Shown in pieces: positions 9,451 through 18,048 of a DNA stretch of 64,000 nt. The stretch spans positions 124,001-188,000 of the forward strand of contig JADJTX010000003.1 of NCBI GenBank assembly GCA_016710985.1, given 5' to 3'. The translations under genes were made by a program, and so were the position numbers. Every line of letters starts with the position of its first letter. Position 1 is the stretch's first letter. A model generated the notes under the pieces. The model did no database searches and was not told the DNA's origin. It worked only from the letters and a program-made list of their open reading frames with translations. This stretch comes from Ignavibacteria bacterium. GTDB lineage: Bacteria; Bacteroidota; Ignavibacteria; Tepidaquicellales; Tepidaquicellaceae.

Positions 9451-10251
9451 CTATTTTTTTGATTTTTGTGGATTAAAATTCTTATACAACTTAATATATT
9501 GTTTAACAACATTCAAACTTCTTCCCGTAATTGACACTATAGCCTTTTCATCTAATCCCTTTTTAAGAAGCTTCTTAACTTGTTCATAGTGCTTTATATA
9601 CCTGTCAACTGCGTCCTGGCTGTGTGATGTCTTTAATACTATATCCGCCGGTGATACGCCGTTCTCATACAGACTTATTATTATTCCCTTATGTGTCGGC
9701 AAACTTCCTTGATCTAATACGTATCCTTTCAGTGGAAGTATCTCTCCTGTTTTCTCCTGATATGCTTTTAAATATTTTCCTATCGTTCCCAAGGTCCTGT
9801 TCAGCAGCATGCTAAGCTCTGCTCCGCTTAATAATCCTCCCTGTTCTTTGGCACTCTTCAATAACCTAACCATCGTTTCTATGTCTCGTGATTCTCTGTG
9901 CTTGTAGTTGCTGTTTCTGTCTCCTTTTTTGTAATAAATTCTGCGTTCTATATCCTCGTTCGTTATTAAGGGAAGTTTTACCGTTATGCTTGCATAATCT
10001 TCTGTCTTCTTCCCATAGCTTTGTCGCTGACCGTCATCCTTCGTTGTCCTAAATAATATCTCTCCATTGCCAACCCGGTCTCTGTGCGGATAATACTCGT
10101 TATGTAAATCTTCGATATCCTCTGATAATAATTCTAATATCTTTCTTGAACCTAAGAGCTTATAGTCATTCTCCAGTAAATTTATTAATGCACTCTTAAA
10201 ATCTCTTTTCTTCAGACTTTCAAATCTGTCCCGTATTGGATTTAAACTCAT
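9451..10251 (-). CDS. DUF1670-like helix-turn-helix protein (second gene of pair)
   Basis: The protein has 266 residues from the ATG at 10251. I chose this start because that ATG overlaps the upstream gene's TGA as ATGA, a common coupled arrangement; the open frame extends 30 codons further upstream. The C-terminal half has the repeat logic of DUF1670 proteins: a winged or HTH segment (LLSGAELSMLLNRTLGTIGK), then SLPTHKGIIISLYENG, TSHSQDAVDRYIKHYEQV and GRSLNVVKQYIKLYKNF. The N-terminal 130 residues differ from its partner. The family has no established function to my knowledge; the HTH motifs suggest DNA binding. Its placement between inverted palindromes raises the possibility that the pair belongs to a mobile or self-regulated unit. 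Confidence 0.75.
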   Translation of the reverse strand: MSLNPIRDRFESLKKRDFKSALINLLENDYKLLGSRKILELLSEDIEDLHNEYYPHRDRVGNGEILFRTTKDDGQRQSYGKKTEDYASITVKLPLITNEDIERRIYYKKGDRNSNYKHRESRDIETMVRLLKSAKEQGGLLSGAELSMLLNRTLGTIGKYLKAYQEKTGEILPLKGYVLDQGSLPTHKGIIISLYENGVSPADIVLKTSHSQDAVDRYIKHYEQVKKLLKKGLDEKAIVSITGRSLNVVKQYIKLYKNFNPQKSKK

Positions 10252-11096
10252 TTCACTCCTCCTATCATAGGAGCCAGACTCCTCATGTAATCTCCTGAAG
10301 TATCTTCCTTTTTTTTTATTCTCGTTCCGGCTCGCTTCCATTGACTGATCATATCCTGCATCATTGCTTTCCTTTGACTGTCCTTGCCGCTTTGTCTTAT
10401 CAAATCCAGATATTGATTTACTAATGTTATGCTCAATCCTGTTACCGAACTTATCGTTTCCCGATCTTTTATTCCATTATGAAGACTCATCAACACCTTC
10501 TGAAAATCCTGTAGATATCTTTTTATTGCTCCTGTGCTGTGATGGGTCTTTAATCTTATCTCGCTAAATGTTTTTCCTTCTAAATATAATCCTATTATCT
10601 TTACCTTATGAGTCTGACCCCTGCCTATGTTATGAAGTACTCCACGGGTTATTACTTCTATTCCGGATTCCTTTATAAAATGAATATCTCGCTTTATTGT
10701 TCTTACATTACAATGTAAATACTTGCTCAGATCTTCCTGACTCAATATTCCATTCTGCTCTATGGTTTCCTGGCTTATTCGTTGAATTCTTAATCTACGC
10801 AAGGATACTCTTCCAAAATTCTTTTGTACCTCAACATCTTCCAGACCATTATCCATTGTCAATCGTACTCGAACCTTCTTCATACTTTCTACCATTTTTC
10901 CGCTGCGTTCTTCTATCGATATTACTGATACTTCTATCTCTCCTTCCTTCAGTAATACTTCCCTTATTAAACATCTCTTCGCTGATTCTAATATTGATTC
11001 ACTTTCCTTTGGTGAAAGTTCATATTCATTTAATAACTCAAATATGAACTCTCCATCGGATGTTTTGTGTTGGTTGCGATCTAATTTCTTTTTCAT
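10248..11096 (-). CDS. DUF1670 family protein (first gene of pair)
   Basis: The protein has 282 residues and recognisable DUF1670 features in order: an N-terminal ELLNEYELSPKESESILE segment, a beta-rich part, SLRRLRIQRISQETIEQNG, the HTH LSQEDLSKYLHCNVRTIKRD, the signature TRGVLHNIGRGQTHKVKI, HHSTGAIKRYLQDFQKV and a final GLSITLVNQYLDLI. The preceding sequence is A/T-rich (GGGGAAATG, GGAGG-like) and could hold a ribosome binding site. It is followed with an ATGA overlap by a second related gene. The biochemical role is unknown; specific DNA binding is inferred from the HTH segments. It sits 46 bases inside the right-hand GGGGACAAATGTCA site. Confidence 0.82.
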   Translation of the reverse strand: MKKKLDRNQHKTSDGEFIFELLNEYELSPKESESILESAKRCLIREVLLKEGEIEVSVISIEERSGKMVESMKKVRVRLTMDNGLEDVEVQKNFGRVSLRRLRIQRISQETIEQNGILSQEDLSKYLHCNVRTIKRDIHFIKESGIEVITRGVLHNIGRGQTHKVKIIGLYLEGKTFSEIRLKTHHSTGAIKRYLQDFQKVLMSLHNGIKDRETISSVTGLSITLVNQYLDLIRQSGKDSQRKAMMQDMISQWKRAGTRIKKKEDTSGDYMRSLAPMIGGVK

Positions 11097-11141
11097 TTCC
11101 CCTCCTTACTTTTGTTAATTATATAAAATTAACATTTATGA

Positions 11142-11155
11142 GGGGACAAATGTCA
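11142..11155. repeat. GGGGACAAATGTCA site shared by the DUF1670 unit and the YCF48 gene end
   Basis: The site is the inverted partner of 9433-9446. It lies directly after the TAG stop (11156-11158) of the minus-strand YCF48 gene. The paralog at 18846-20099 has the comparable ACACTTGTCCTG directly after its stop, so the motif is associated with this gene end independently of the DUF1670 pair. Confidence 0.65.
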
Positions 11156-12415
11156 CTATTTAACTAAAACCATTTTTTTTGTAATGTTAATATTTTTCGA
11201 ATGGATTTGATAATAGTATATACCGCTTGGAAGTTCTTTAGCAATAAAATTATAAGTGTGATTTCCTTTAATGATTAATTTATTATCCAAAATGACTTTA
11301 ACCAATTTACCCATTGAATCAAAGACTTTTAAGCTCACCATATTACTTTCCTGAGTATAAAATTCAATAGTTGTTTCCGGATTAAATGGATTCGGAAAAT
11401 TTTGATAAAGTTTAAAATCAGGCATTGAATTTGATTCTTCAGTATTAATGCTTACCATAGTCTGACCGCCATTTGTAGTATACCGTATCTTCCCGGCACC
11501 TCCGACTCCCCAGGCAATCGAATCATTGTAACAATAAATTGATCCCCAATATCTTTGGTCTCCTGCTGTTTCTTCTCTTTGCCAGTTATAACCTCCGTTT
11601 GTTGTTTTATATAAGTATCCATAACTTCCTCCCACCCATCCTGTATTTTCATCAGAGAATGAAATGCAATTTGCCACTGAAGGAGGATAGTTATGAATTG
11701 AATCAAGTATCTTCCAAGAATTTCCAAAATCAACACTTTTGTAAATTGGAGGAGTATCTCCTGCGGCTACCCATACATTGTTGTTAATTATAGCTAATTT
11801 TTTGAAAGGATAAAAAACACCATTTGTAGGAACTTTAGTATTGAACCAATTTATACCGGCATTTGTAGTTTTGAAAACAGCACCACTTGCACACACCAAA
11901 CCGGTGGTTGTATTTTTAAAAAACATATCGTTAAGTTCCCCCCAAAATAAATATGATGAATCAAATGTAATTCCTCCATTAGTTGTTTTTAAAATATAGT
12001 AATTTGCTACCCCTCCACCTATCCAACCGGTATCCTTGTTTACAAAAAACAAACTGGTAAAACTTCTGCCCTGCCCGAAGGGTCCATTTTGTATTGTAAT
12101 CCAACTGCTTCCTCCGTCAGTAGATTTTATTATCGTTTCGAACCAACCAACAAAATAAATATTATTACTGTCTACCAGATGAATACTAAAAAGAGGTTTC
12201 CCTACTGCCGGGTTTGGAATATTAAGCCAGTTTGTTCCACTATTTGTTGTCTTTAGAACAACGCCTCCGTCACCTACCGCCCAGCCGGTCTTGTCATTAA
12301 TAAATTCTACATCGCGAAGATTTTGATTAGTACCTGAGTTTTGCTGTATCCACTGCGCCTCTGCTATGAGCAATGTACAATGAACAATGAGCAATACTAA
12401 AATTATCTTTTTCAT
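11156..12415 (-). CDS. Secreted YCF48-like repeat protein with T9SS type A domain (paralog A)
   Basis: The protein has 419 residues. A signal peptide (MKKIILVLLIVHCTLLIAEA, then QWIQQ) is followed by YCF48/BNR-like propeller repeats of the form TGWAVGDGGVVLKTTNSGTNW. The T9SS type A sorting domain has NFPNPFNPETTIEF and ends ITKKMVLVK. It is predicted to cross the outer membrane by T9SS and be displayed or released. The hydrophobic core of the signal peptide is encoded by a heptamer array (TTCATTG class, about 12361-12395). Its closest relative is the inverted copy at 18846-20099; the first ~100 bases and the 5' region are nearly identical, while the middle has diverged. The role of the propeller is unknown. 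Confidence 0.85.
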   Translation of the reverse strand: MKKIILVLLIVHCTLLIAEAQWIQQNSGTNQNLRDVEFINDKTGWAVGDGGVVLKTTNSGTNWLNIPNPAVGKPLFSIHLVDSNNIYFVGWFETIIKSTDGGSSWITIQNGPFGQGRSFTSLFFVNKDTGWIGGGVANYYILKTTNGGITFDSSYLFWGELNDMFFKNTTTGLVCASGAVFKTTNAGINWFNTKVPTNGVFYPFKKLAIINNNVWVAAGDTPPIYKSVDFGNSWKILDSIHNYPPSVANCISFSDENTGWVGGSYGYLYKTTNGGYNWQREETAGDQRYWGSIYCYNDSIAWGVGGAGKIRYTTNGGQTMVSINTEESNSMPDFKLYQNFPNPFNPETTIEFYTQESNMVSLKVFDSMGKLVKVILDNKLIIKGNHTYNFIAKELPSGIYYYQIHSKNINITKKMVLVK

Positions 12416-12418
12416 AAA

Positions 12419-12478
12419 TTATTTTTGTTTGATGTGTATATTTACGGTCAATAAAGAAGTTATATTCTTCATTTTCAT
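12419..12478 (-). CDS. Conserved 19-residue leader ORF upstream of paralog A
   Basis: A short ORF (MKMKNITSLLTVNIHIKQK) starts after an AAAAGGAAAAAGGAAAAT purine tract and stops three bases before the ATG of paralog A. The same ORF, with identical spacing, precedes the inverted paralog at 18846. The good ribosome binding region and tight spacing suggest translational coupling or leader control. The identity may also simply reflect recent duplication. Confidence 0.45.
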   Translation of the reverse strand: MKMKNITSLLTVNIHIKQK

Positions 12479-12721
12479 ATTTTCCTTTTTCCTTTTAATT
12501 AATTGTTAAGTAATTCTAACTTAACAAAATTTATTTTGATATTAAACGGGTAAAAATGTTTTGGGGTAGGACTATCAGAGACACTACAAATTTAATCCAC
12601 CACATTCCGGTTGTCAACATAGATTTTTATGCGAGGGTTAATTTTAAATTTTATTTACTATTAAAACATTTGTCCTGTGATCTATTGCTTTTTACTTTGA
12701 TGTTACCGCAATTAAAACCCT

Positions 12722-12844
12722 TAAAACACAAAGCCCGCGAAGGAGTATCGCAAATAACCGCAACGATTCATTTTAATAATAACTTGTACTTTATAAAATT
12801 AACCTTTACGGTCTTTGCGAAGACCTTGCGGGCTTTGCGGTTTT
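12722..12844. repeat. Imperfect palindrome built from GCAAAGCCCGC words
   Basis: The left arm at 12722-12760 contains CACAAAGCCCGCGAAGG. The right arm at 12803-12844 contains CTTGCGGGCTTTGCGGTTTT. The arms pair imperfectly around a loop of about 42 bp. A partial copy (TTCGCGGGCTTTGCG) is at about 18522. Confidence 0.65.
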
Positions 12845-12917
12845 ATTTGCTTTTGAATAAGATCCTGATGGGTTTTGTGCTTACGATACCCGGTTTAATA
12901 AGATGAGTATATTTCGG

Positions 12918-12931
12918 CAGGACAATTGTCC
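12918..12931. repeat. Palindrome CAGGACAATTGTCC after the gene-C remnant
   Basis: This is a palindrome of the same type as 9433 and 20102, lying directly after the stop of a truncated third YCF48 gene copy on the minus strand. Confidence 0.6.
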
Positions 12932-12973
12932 TTATTTAACCAATACCATTTTGTTTGTCTTAATTATATTTCC
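12932..12973 (-). pseudogene. 3'-end remnant of a third YCF48/T9SS gene copy
   Basis: The minus strand reads GNIIKTNKMVLVK and a TAA stop, matching the last residues of paralog B (GNINKTNKMVLVK). The sequence after the stop also matches the 3' flank of paralog B for about 70 bp. Upstream of the remnant the sequence changes to the dispersed repeat at 12978, so only the tail of the gene survives. Confidence 0.7.
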
Positions 12974-12977
12974 GAAC

Positions 12978-13060
12978 AATCCTGCATGTGAGAAATTACC
13001 GTTAGAAATTCTGAGCAATGGCGGAAGCAATCATTACTGTTTGACGAGCAAGCGGGGCGG
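12978..13060 (+). repeat. Dispersed ~76-bp repeat, copy 2
   Basis: From AATCCTGCATGTG through TTAGAAATTCTGAGCAATGG to GACGAGCAAGCG this matches 3816-3897. It abuts the truncated YCF48 gene remnant, so it may mark the breakpoint. Confidence 0.6.
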
Positions 13061-13100
13061 TAAAAATAGAAAGAGCTGTGAAAATTTATACAGCTCTTTC
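13060..13100 (-). terminator. Intrinsic terminator downstream of the LVIVD gene
   Basis: An 11-bp perfect stem GAAAGAGCTGT / ACAGCTCTTTC (13069-13079 with 13090-13100) has a 10-base loop. Read on the minus strand it is followed by TATTTTTA, and it lies 30 bases after the stop of the minus-strand gene. Confidence 0.8.
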
Positions 13101-13129
13101 TCAACACTTAAACCTTAATACCTAATAAC

Positions 13130-14532
13130 TCACTTCAGCAATATCATCTGTTTTGTATCTGTAAAATTCCCCGCGTATATTCTGTAATAGTATATACCGC
13201 TTGGATAATTCGTTGCGTCCCATTCTACCGAATGGCTTCCGGCGTTTTGCTTTTCATTAACTAAGGTTGTAACTTCATTTCCGAGAATATCAAATACTTT
13301 TAAAGTTGTAAACCGATTTTCGATTAACGAATAACGAATAACTGTTTTAGGATTGAACGGATTCGGATAATTCTGTTCCAGTCTGAAATCATCCGCGATA
13401 GTATTATTCTCATTCACGCCGACAGTATTTCCAACCTTAAGTACATACAAACCTGTTTTCATATCTGATGCAGCGATCTTTCCTGAAGGGAATTTATAAA
13501 CTCCCCAGCAGCCCTGATATAAATTATTATTATTTGCAGGATAAGTATCATACCAAGCGATCTCCACAGGTTGCGCCGGATTTGAAATATCAAGTACGCG
13601 GACACCTGAAGTATAATGAGCTATCACAGCAGTGTCTCCGTAAATTTCTACATTATGAACTATTGAAGTGGTAATGTTTGCCGGCTGCCAGGTTGTTACC
13701 TGTGTTACGTTTGTAAGGTCATGTATATCCCATACCTTTAACAGTCTTGGAAGCGGACCGACTTCATCTGTTGCATATAAATGCTTTCTGTCTTTGGTTA
13801 ATGCGCAATTATGCGGAGCAGGATTAGGAAGATTGAGCCACTGGGTAATTGTTTTCAGGCTGTCTTTATTTCTCGCGTCAATTACGGTGATCTGTCCGTT
13901 GCCTGAATTTATGTTCATCGCAAAGATGGTATCCCGTAATATCCTGCAGTCGTGAACATACCTTGTATTCCATTTTTTTACCACGGGTTTACCGGATCAG
14001 CAAGATCAAGCACAACCGTTCCGCTTCCGAAAGAGACTTTGCTTCCGTTCAGGTACAGATAATGTCCTTCCTGTGAAATGGAATGAGTTGAGCTATGACC
14101 CGGAGCAAGAAATTTTTTTGATAAATATTACCGTATCCGGAAGATGCTGCAGATCATAGATCTCAACTCCGCTTGTATCGGCTTCGGAAACGACGTAAGC
14201 ATAATGTGAATATACTTTCATCTCCTTCCAGAGAACTCCCTGATCCGGATTTGATTGATTAATTGTTGTCGGAAAAAAATCTACTTCATATATGTTCGCC
14301 GAATCAGAAATATTAAAGAATGATGTACCAAGAACACCGCCAAGTAATGCATATTCTCTTCCATCAGGAGCAACATAACCCCAGACAGCTGAATAGTCCC
14401 AGGGCGCGCCAAACTTCACAGGAACAGGATGAAGATTAAGATTCTTAAAAGGTACATGTTATTATTTGCAAGCTGAGCATTTAAAGATGAGCAGAGAAAA
14501 GAAACAAACAGAAAGAAAAAATATTTTTTCAT
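13130..14532 (-). CDS. LVIVD-repeat (choice-of-anchor B type) secreted protein with T9SS domain, frame broken three times
   Basis: The pieces form one gene. From ATG 14532 there is a signal peptide (MKKYFFFLFVSFLCSS, ending LNAQ), then a frame change near 14445 into HPVPVKFGAPWDYSAVWGY, another near 14105 into FLAPGHSSTHSISQEGHYLY, and another near 13985 into VKKWNTRYVHDCRI. The body has LVIVD-type repeats (VLDISNPAQPVEIAWYDTY). The C-terminus is a T9SS type A domain (NYPNPFNPKTVIRYS, ending TKQMILLK). Each break is repaired by a single base, so assembly indels or recent inactivation are both possible. It is predicted to be exported by T9SS; the function is unknown. A clear intrinsic terminator follows. 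Confidence 0.8.
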
Positions 14533-14884
14533 GACGAAGAATTAATGTTTATATAAAATGGTAAGTTACTACTTTTTCGATTAAAAGAAATAAATGTTAC
14601 GAAATCACATCACATTCAGAAAATATTTCTTTATTACGATCCACATCAAACCCTGTTATCACTGGGTTAGTTTTAAACTTTAAATATCAATCTTTGAAAC
14701 AAAATAAACTTTTTTTTTTAGACAGCTATGATTACGATAATCCTGGATTTACATCTTCACCTTCAGCCGCAAAAAAATACAAATAATATGAATATCCGTT
14801 AAACTAACCTGTTTTCACTTTGTCTAAGAAACAGATTTTAATAATTAATTTTATAATAAGAAAGGAAACAGTCATGACATTGCT
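14533..14884. other. Intergenic, no gene seen
   Basis: This A/T-rich stretch lies between divergent genes and should hold promoters for both. A small AACCC/GGGTT hairpin is at about 14651-14670. I see no coding potential or array. Confidence 0.5.
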
Positions 14885-15859
14885 ATGAAATATTCACTTC
14901 AGACAGTTTTAACCTGTTTTGTGATCATAATATTCATTGGATGTAACAATGATAACATAACCGAACCTGCTTTTCAGACTGATGATGAGTACCTGAGCTC
15001 GGCTGCAATAGGAAGCGCTTTCAGCTCTGATGCTGACGATGATGACAATCTATTTGTTAATGAAGCTTTTGACTTTGATTCGGACGGACCTACTGCAGAT
15101 AATCCTACCGGTAATGATACTCCGATTGATTCATTGGTAAAATGGGGAAGAAGAGTCACGAACGTAAACACTAATGCAAATATTACAACAGTTGGAGATA
15201 CAATAAAGAATGTAGAAGTGATCCGAGCAGTCACCGGGAATTTTATTATAGTCGGATACATTAATGGAGTTTTAGATTCAACAGTTAAGCCTTACTCCCA
15301 GGAGCAAAAAAGATTGGTTGTATTTAAGAGAACAGGAAGAAGACCAAACCCAAGGCATAACTGGAGAGTATATCAATACTCGGCAATAGACGGAGAAACA
15401 AAAACTCCGCAGATCGGAAAAGATAACATCATAATCAACAAAGTAGAGTTTTACAGGAACAACAGTTTGGTTTTAACCTTGTTAGGTCCGGACTTCACAA
15501 CCAACATTTTTACTTCGAAATTTTTCGGAAGCGACAGAATAATTGATTTAAGCCGAAACGACCAGATAAAATCGGTTGTTTATCTGACAAGTAACCAAAA
15601 CGACACTGACATCGTATCATATCACTGGGCAAGGAACTCATTCGGATTTCACCGTGAAAGATTTACTATGACATCTCAGACACCAAACGGTTCCGGCTTT
15701 GACAGAATTTACGAAAGAACTTTCGGCGTATATTCACAGCATCATCACGGAATACACAATGCATTTATAAGTGCAAACACACGACCCTCTTTATATGATA
15801 ATTCAATATCATTGTTTTCTTCAACATACATGGGATTACCGTACAGAGTAAGACAATAG
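14885..15859 (+). CDS. Putative lipoprotein of unknown function
   Basis: The protein has 324 residues. The N-terminus MKYSLQTVLTCFVIIIFIGC has a lipobox-like IGC ending at Cys20, so lipid attachment and envelope location are likely. It is followed by an acidic stretch (SDADDDDNLFVNEAFDFDSD) that could bind calcium, then a beta-rich region with no motif I recognise. There is no T9SS or dockerin-like C-terminus; it ends MGLPYRVRQ. An in-frame alternative start is not evident. It lies alone between the LVIVD gene (divergent) and the serine hydrolase (same strand, about 290 bp downstream). No function can be assigned. Confidence 0.75.
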   Translation: MKYSLQTVLTCFVIIIFIGCNNDNITEPAFQTDDEYLSSAAIGSAFSSDADDDDNLFVNEAFDFDSDGPTADNPTGNDTPIDSLVKWGRRVTNVNTNANITTVGDTIKNVEVIRAVTGNFIIVGYINGVLDSTVKPYSQEQKRLVVFKRTGRRPNPRHNWRVYQYSAIDGETKTPQIGKDNIIINKVEFYRNNSLVLTLLGPDFTTNIFTSKFFGSDRIIDLSRNDQIKSVVYLTSNQNDTDIVSYHWARNSFGFHRERFTMTSQTPNGSGFDRIYERTFGVYSQHHHGIHNAFISANTRPSLYDNSISLFSSTYMGLPYRVRQ

Positions 15860-16150
15860 ACAAAAACCTCCTGAATATGCTCATACCGGAACGGCTTTGA
15901 ATAAAGGTCGTTCCCTTCGTTTTAAATACCGCGTGTAGAAGGTGTCTCAAAGCACTATTTAACCACGAAGTCAGAAATGCTTACTGCAGATTCCCTTTGT
16001 ACACAACAAAATTTTTTAGAACACGGATACACGATTTAGCTAAATTTTCGAGGATAGTGTTGTGAACAGAAACAGATTCCTTTATAATTTATCCAAACTT
16101 TATATTTAAAATATTTTTGTTTAACTTGATTGAAAAAAAATAGGAGTATA

Positions 16151-17611
16151 ATGAAGAAACTGACCCTGATCTATACAATAGTTGTTTCCTTTATAACAGT
16201 GATAAATCTGCAGGCTCAATTCAATCCTGATACACTTCGTGCGCGGGTTTCAAGGATCGTTCAGAAATATGTTGACTCGAACAGAGCAGCTGTAATGGTT
16301 GGTGTAATCAGAAAAGAAGGAAGCAGCAGTCCGGTTGAGTATAAGTATTCATTCGGACATATAAATTCAGACACCGCTTCGCCAAGACCTGACAGTCTGA
16401 CAATCTTTCAGCTCGGTTCGGTTACGAAATCTTTTACAGCTACAATTCTTTCGATGTTAATCCAGCAGGGAGGTCCTTTGAATGTGAATGATCTTGTTGA
16501 GGATCATCTTCCGTTGAATATTGTAAAAGCTCCTGTGTATGTGAATCCGGGTGGTGACACGGTAAGAATGATCATACTCGATCTTGCAACTCATTATGCA
16601 GCTCTGCCTGATGATCCGATCACACCTGTTAATGATACGACCACTTATCAGATGATGTACAGTTATCTAAACAATCACACGCTCTCACGTACACCCGGTC
16701 AGTGTTATCTTTATTCAAACCTCGGAGTTTCTCTGCTCGGAGTAGTCGTAACGAATACACTCGGAAATATCATTGATTCACTATTCATTCAGAAGATCTG
16801 TGATCCTCTTGGGATGCCCGATACAAGAATTACACTGACACCCGAACAAATGTCAAGACGCGCTCAGGGCTATAAGTTCGGAACGACCGAAGGACCTTTT
16901 CATAAAAGCAGCTGGCCGGCATTCTATGCAGCCGGAGGTTTATATACCACCGTTCTTGATTTCTTAAAGTATCTTAAGTTTCAAATGGGACTTTCGGGTT
17001 TGGGAATGCAGAGTGTTCTTGATTCGGCTCAGCGGATCAGACGCGTTACAAATGATACATGTCTGAATCCGAATGCGACCGGAAGAATTGGTTTAGTCTG
17101 GCAGATGAACATACTCAATGAGCAGATTGATTCTACATTTTATTTTACCTGGAAAGACGGAGGAACCGAAGCATTCAGCAGTTACATTTGTTTCGCAAAC
17201 GATTCATCAAAAGATCTTAAAACCGGTGTTGTCGTTTTATCTAATCATTTAACACCTGCGTGTGATAAGCTCGGTGTGCAGATCTTAAGGTATTTAAATT
17301 CAGATACAACGACCGTAGGAATTGATCCGGTTTCTCAAAACATTCCGGAAAATTTTAAGCTGTTTCAAAACTACCCCAACCCGTTCAATCCTAATACAGT
17401 TATCCGGTATTCATTAAGCGAGAATCGTTTCACTACATTGAAAGTATTTGATGCGCTTGGAAAAGAAGTTGCGGTTTTAGTTAATGAAAATTTAAACGCA
17501 GGAACTTATGAAGTTGATTTCAGCGGAGCTAATTTGCCAAGCGGGATTTATTTTTATAAGCTGATAAGCGGGGATTTTACGGAAACTAAGAAGATGTTTC
17601 TGATAAAATAG
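16151..17611 (+). CDS. Secreted serine hydrolase (beta-lactamase class C / esterase family) with T9SS domain
   Basis: The protein has 486 residues from ATG 16151, preferred over the TTG at 16130 because AGGAG at 16142-16146 is well placed. A signal peptide (KKLTLIYTIVVSFITVINLQ) ends near AQF. The penicillin-binding-protein-like fold is shown by Ser90-Val-Thr-Lys93 (LGSVTKSFTA), Tyr188-Ser-Asn (YLYSNLG) and a later WKDGGTEAFSS in place of the KTG box. The last ~85 residues are a T9SS type A domain (NYPNPFNPNTVIRYS, ending TKKMFLIK). It could be an esterase, peptidase or amidase acting at the cell surface; true beta-lactamase activity is not implied. Confidence 0.88.
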   Translation: MKKLTLIYTIVVSFITVINLQAQFNPDTLRARVSRIVQKYVDSNRAAVMVGVIRKEGSSSPVEYKYSFGHINSDTASPRPDSLTIFQLGSVTKSFTATILSMLIQQGGPLNVNDLVEDHLPLNIVKAPVYVNPGGDTVRMIILDLATHYAALPDDPITPVNDTTTYQMMYSYLNNHTLSRTPGQCYLYSNLGVSLLGVVVTNTLGNIIDSLFIQKICDPLGMPDTRITLTPEQMSRRAQGYKFGTTEGPFHKSSWPAFYAAGGLYTTVLDFLKYLKFQMGLSGLGMQSVLDSAQRIRRVTNDTCLNPNATGRIGLVWQMNILNEQIDSTFYFTWKDGGTEAFSSYICFANDSSKDLKTGVVVLSNHLTPACDKLGVQILRYLNSDTTTVGIDPVSQNIPENFKLFQNYPNPFNPNTVIRYSLSENRFTTLKVFDALGKEVAVLVNENLNAGTYEVDFSGANLPSGIYFYKLISGDFTETKKMFLIK

Positions 17612-17624
17612 ACAGTTTGGTTTT

Positions 17625-17711
17625 ACCACTAAGACACTAAGGTCACTAAGAAAAAAATAATAATGGAAAAACTTTTCTTAGTGACCTTAGTGATCTCAGT
17701 GTCTTAGTGGT
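17625..17711. repeat. Palindrome built from CACTAAG words after the serine hydrolase gene
   Basis: The left arm (17625-17655) ACCACTAAGACACTAAGG continues with TCACTAAG. The right arm (17673-17711) is its near-perfect complement, ending GTGTCTTAGTGGT. The loop is only about 17 bp, so the RNA would form a strong hairpin, probably ending the upstream transcript. Confidence 0.8.
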
Positions 17712-17716
17712 AATAA

Positions 17717-17845
17717 TTAATTTTCACCATAAACTTTTTTATAAACCCGGTTCCCTATGACAGGGATCTTAATGAGTTTACCCTGATAAGATTTGACCGC
17801 AAGATAAATTGCATAACCAATAAAGGTGAATATAGTTAGTATAAT
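17717..17845 (-). pseudogene. 3' fragment of a small membrane-protein gene (DUF4870-like tail)
   Basis: The minus strand reads FTFIGYAIYLAVKSYQGKL, then IKIPVIGNRVYKKVYGEN and a stop. A hydrophobic helix followed by KSYQGK...IPVIGN resembles the C-terminus of DUF4870-type small membrane proteins. Upstream the frame runs into TTCTTAA heptamers with in-frame stops, so the N-terminal part is gone. It appears to be a gene remnant cut at a heptamer array. Confidence 0.5.
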
Positions 17846-17872
17846 TCTTAATTCTTAATTTCTTAGTTATTA

Positions 17873-18015
17873 ACTCAAGTTACGCAAACACTTTTTTTTG
17901 TCATTCTGAGCGAAGCGAAGAATCCAAACATCTCGATTCTAGTTTAATTATTGGATTCTTCACTTCACTCCGCTTCGCTCCGTTCGTTCAGAATGACAAA
18001 ATGCGTAACTTTAGT
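17873..18015. repeat. Long hairpin with TCATTCTGAGCGAAGCGAAG arms
   Basis: The outer stem (AAGTTACGCA / TGCGTAACTT) encloses an inner stem: TTGTCATTCTGAGCGAAG and AAGAATCC on the left, GGATTCTTC and CGTTCAGAATGACAA on the right. I recall this word as a widespread intergenic repeat in environmental bacteria. It lies between the membrane-gene remnant and the HIT gene. Confidence 0.75.
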
Positions 18016-18020
18016 TATTA

Positions 18021-18048
18021 AATTATCAATTATCAATTATCAATTATT
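18021..18048. repeat. Heptanucleotide array (AATTATC) abutting the HIT gene stop
   Basis: Three AATTATC units and one AATTATT end exactly where the stop codon of the minus-strand HIT gene begins (18049-18051). Confidence 0.85.

Larger units (their letters stand above)
9433..11155 (-). mobile_element. Candidate mobile or self-contained unit: DUF1670 gene pair between inverted GGGACAWWTGTC sites
   Basis: The two-gene operon fills the space between a GGGACATTTGTCCC palindrome and an inverted GGGGACAAATGTCA site, with 4 and about 45 spare bases at the ends. The right-hand site abuts the stop codon of the neighbouring YCF48 gene. There is no recognised transposase and I see no target duplication, so mobility is only an inference. 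The sites could instead be operators for the encoded HTH proteins or hairpin terminators. Confidence 0.3.
12479..12931. other. Intergenic stretch: inverted duplication arm, palindrome and cassette remains
   Basis: From 12416 to about 12735 this is the reverse complement of 18530-18845, including GTTGACAAC and a CAGGACAAATGT site (12666-12677 on this strand as ACATTTGTCCTG). From 12722 to 12844 there is a word palindrome. From about 12850 to 12931 it matches, inverted, the sequence downstream of paralog B (20100-20170). No intact gene is seen. Confidence 0.7.

Noticed and set aside
12556..13118. Plus-strand open frames of 116 and 71 codons
   Set aside because: They lie in the inverted duplication arm, palindrome and dispersed repeat; the equivalent region near 18.6 kb is non-coding leader.
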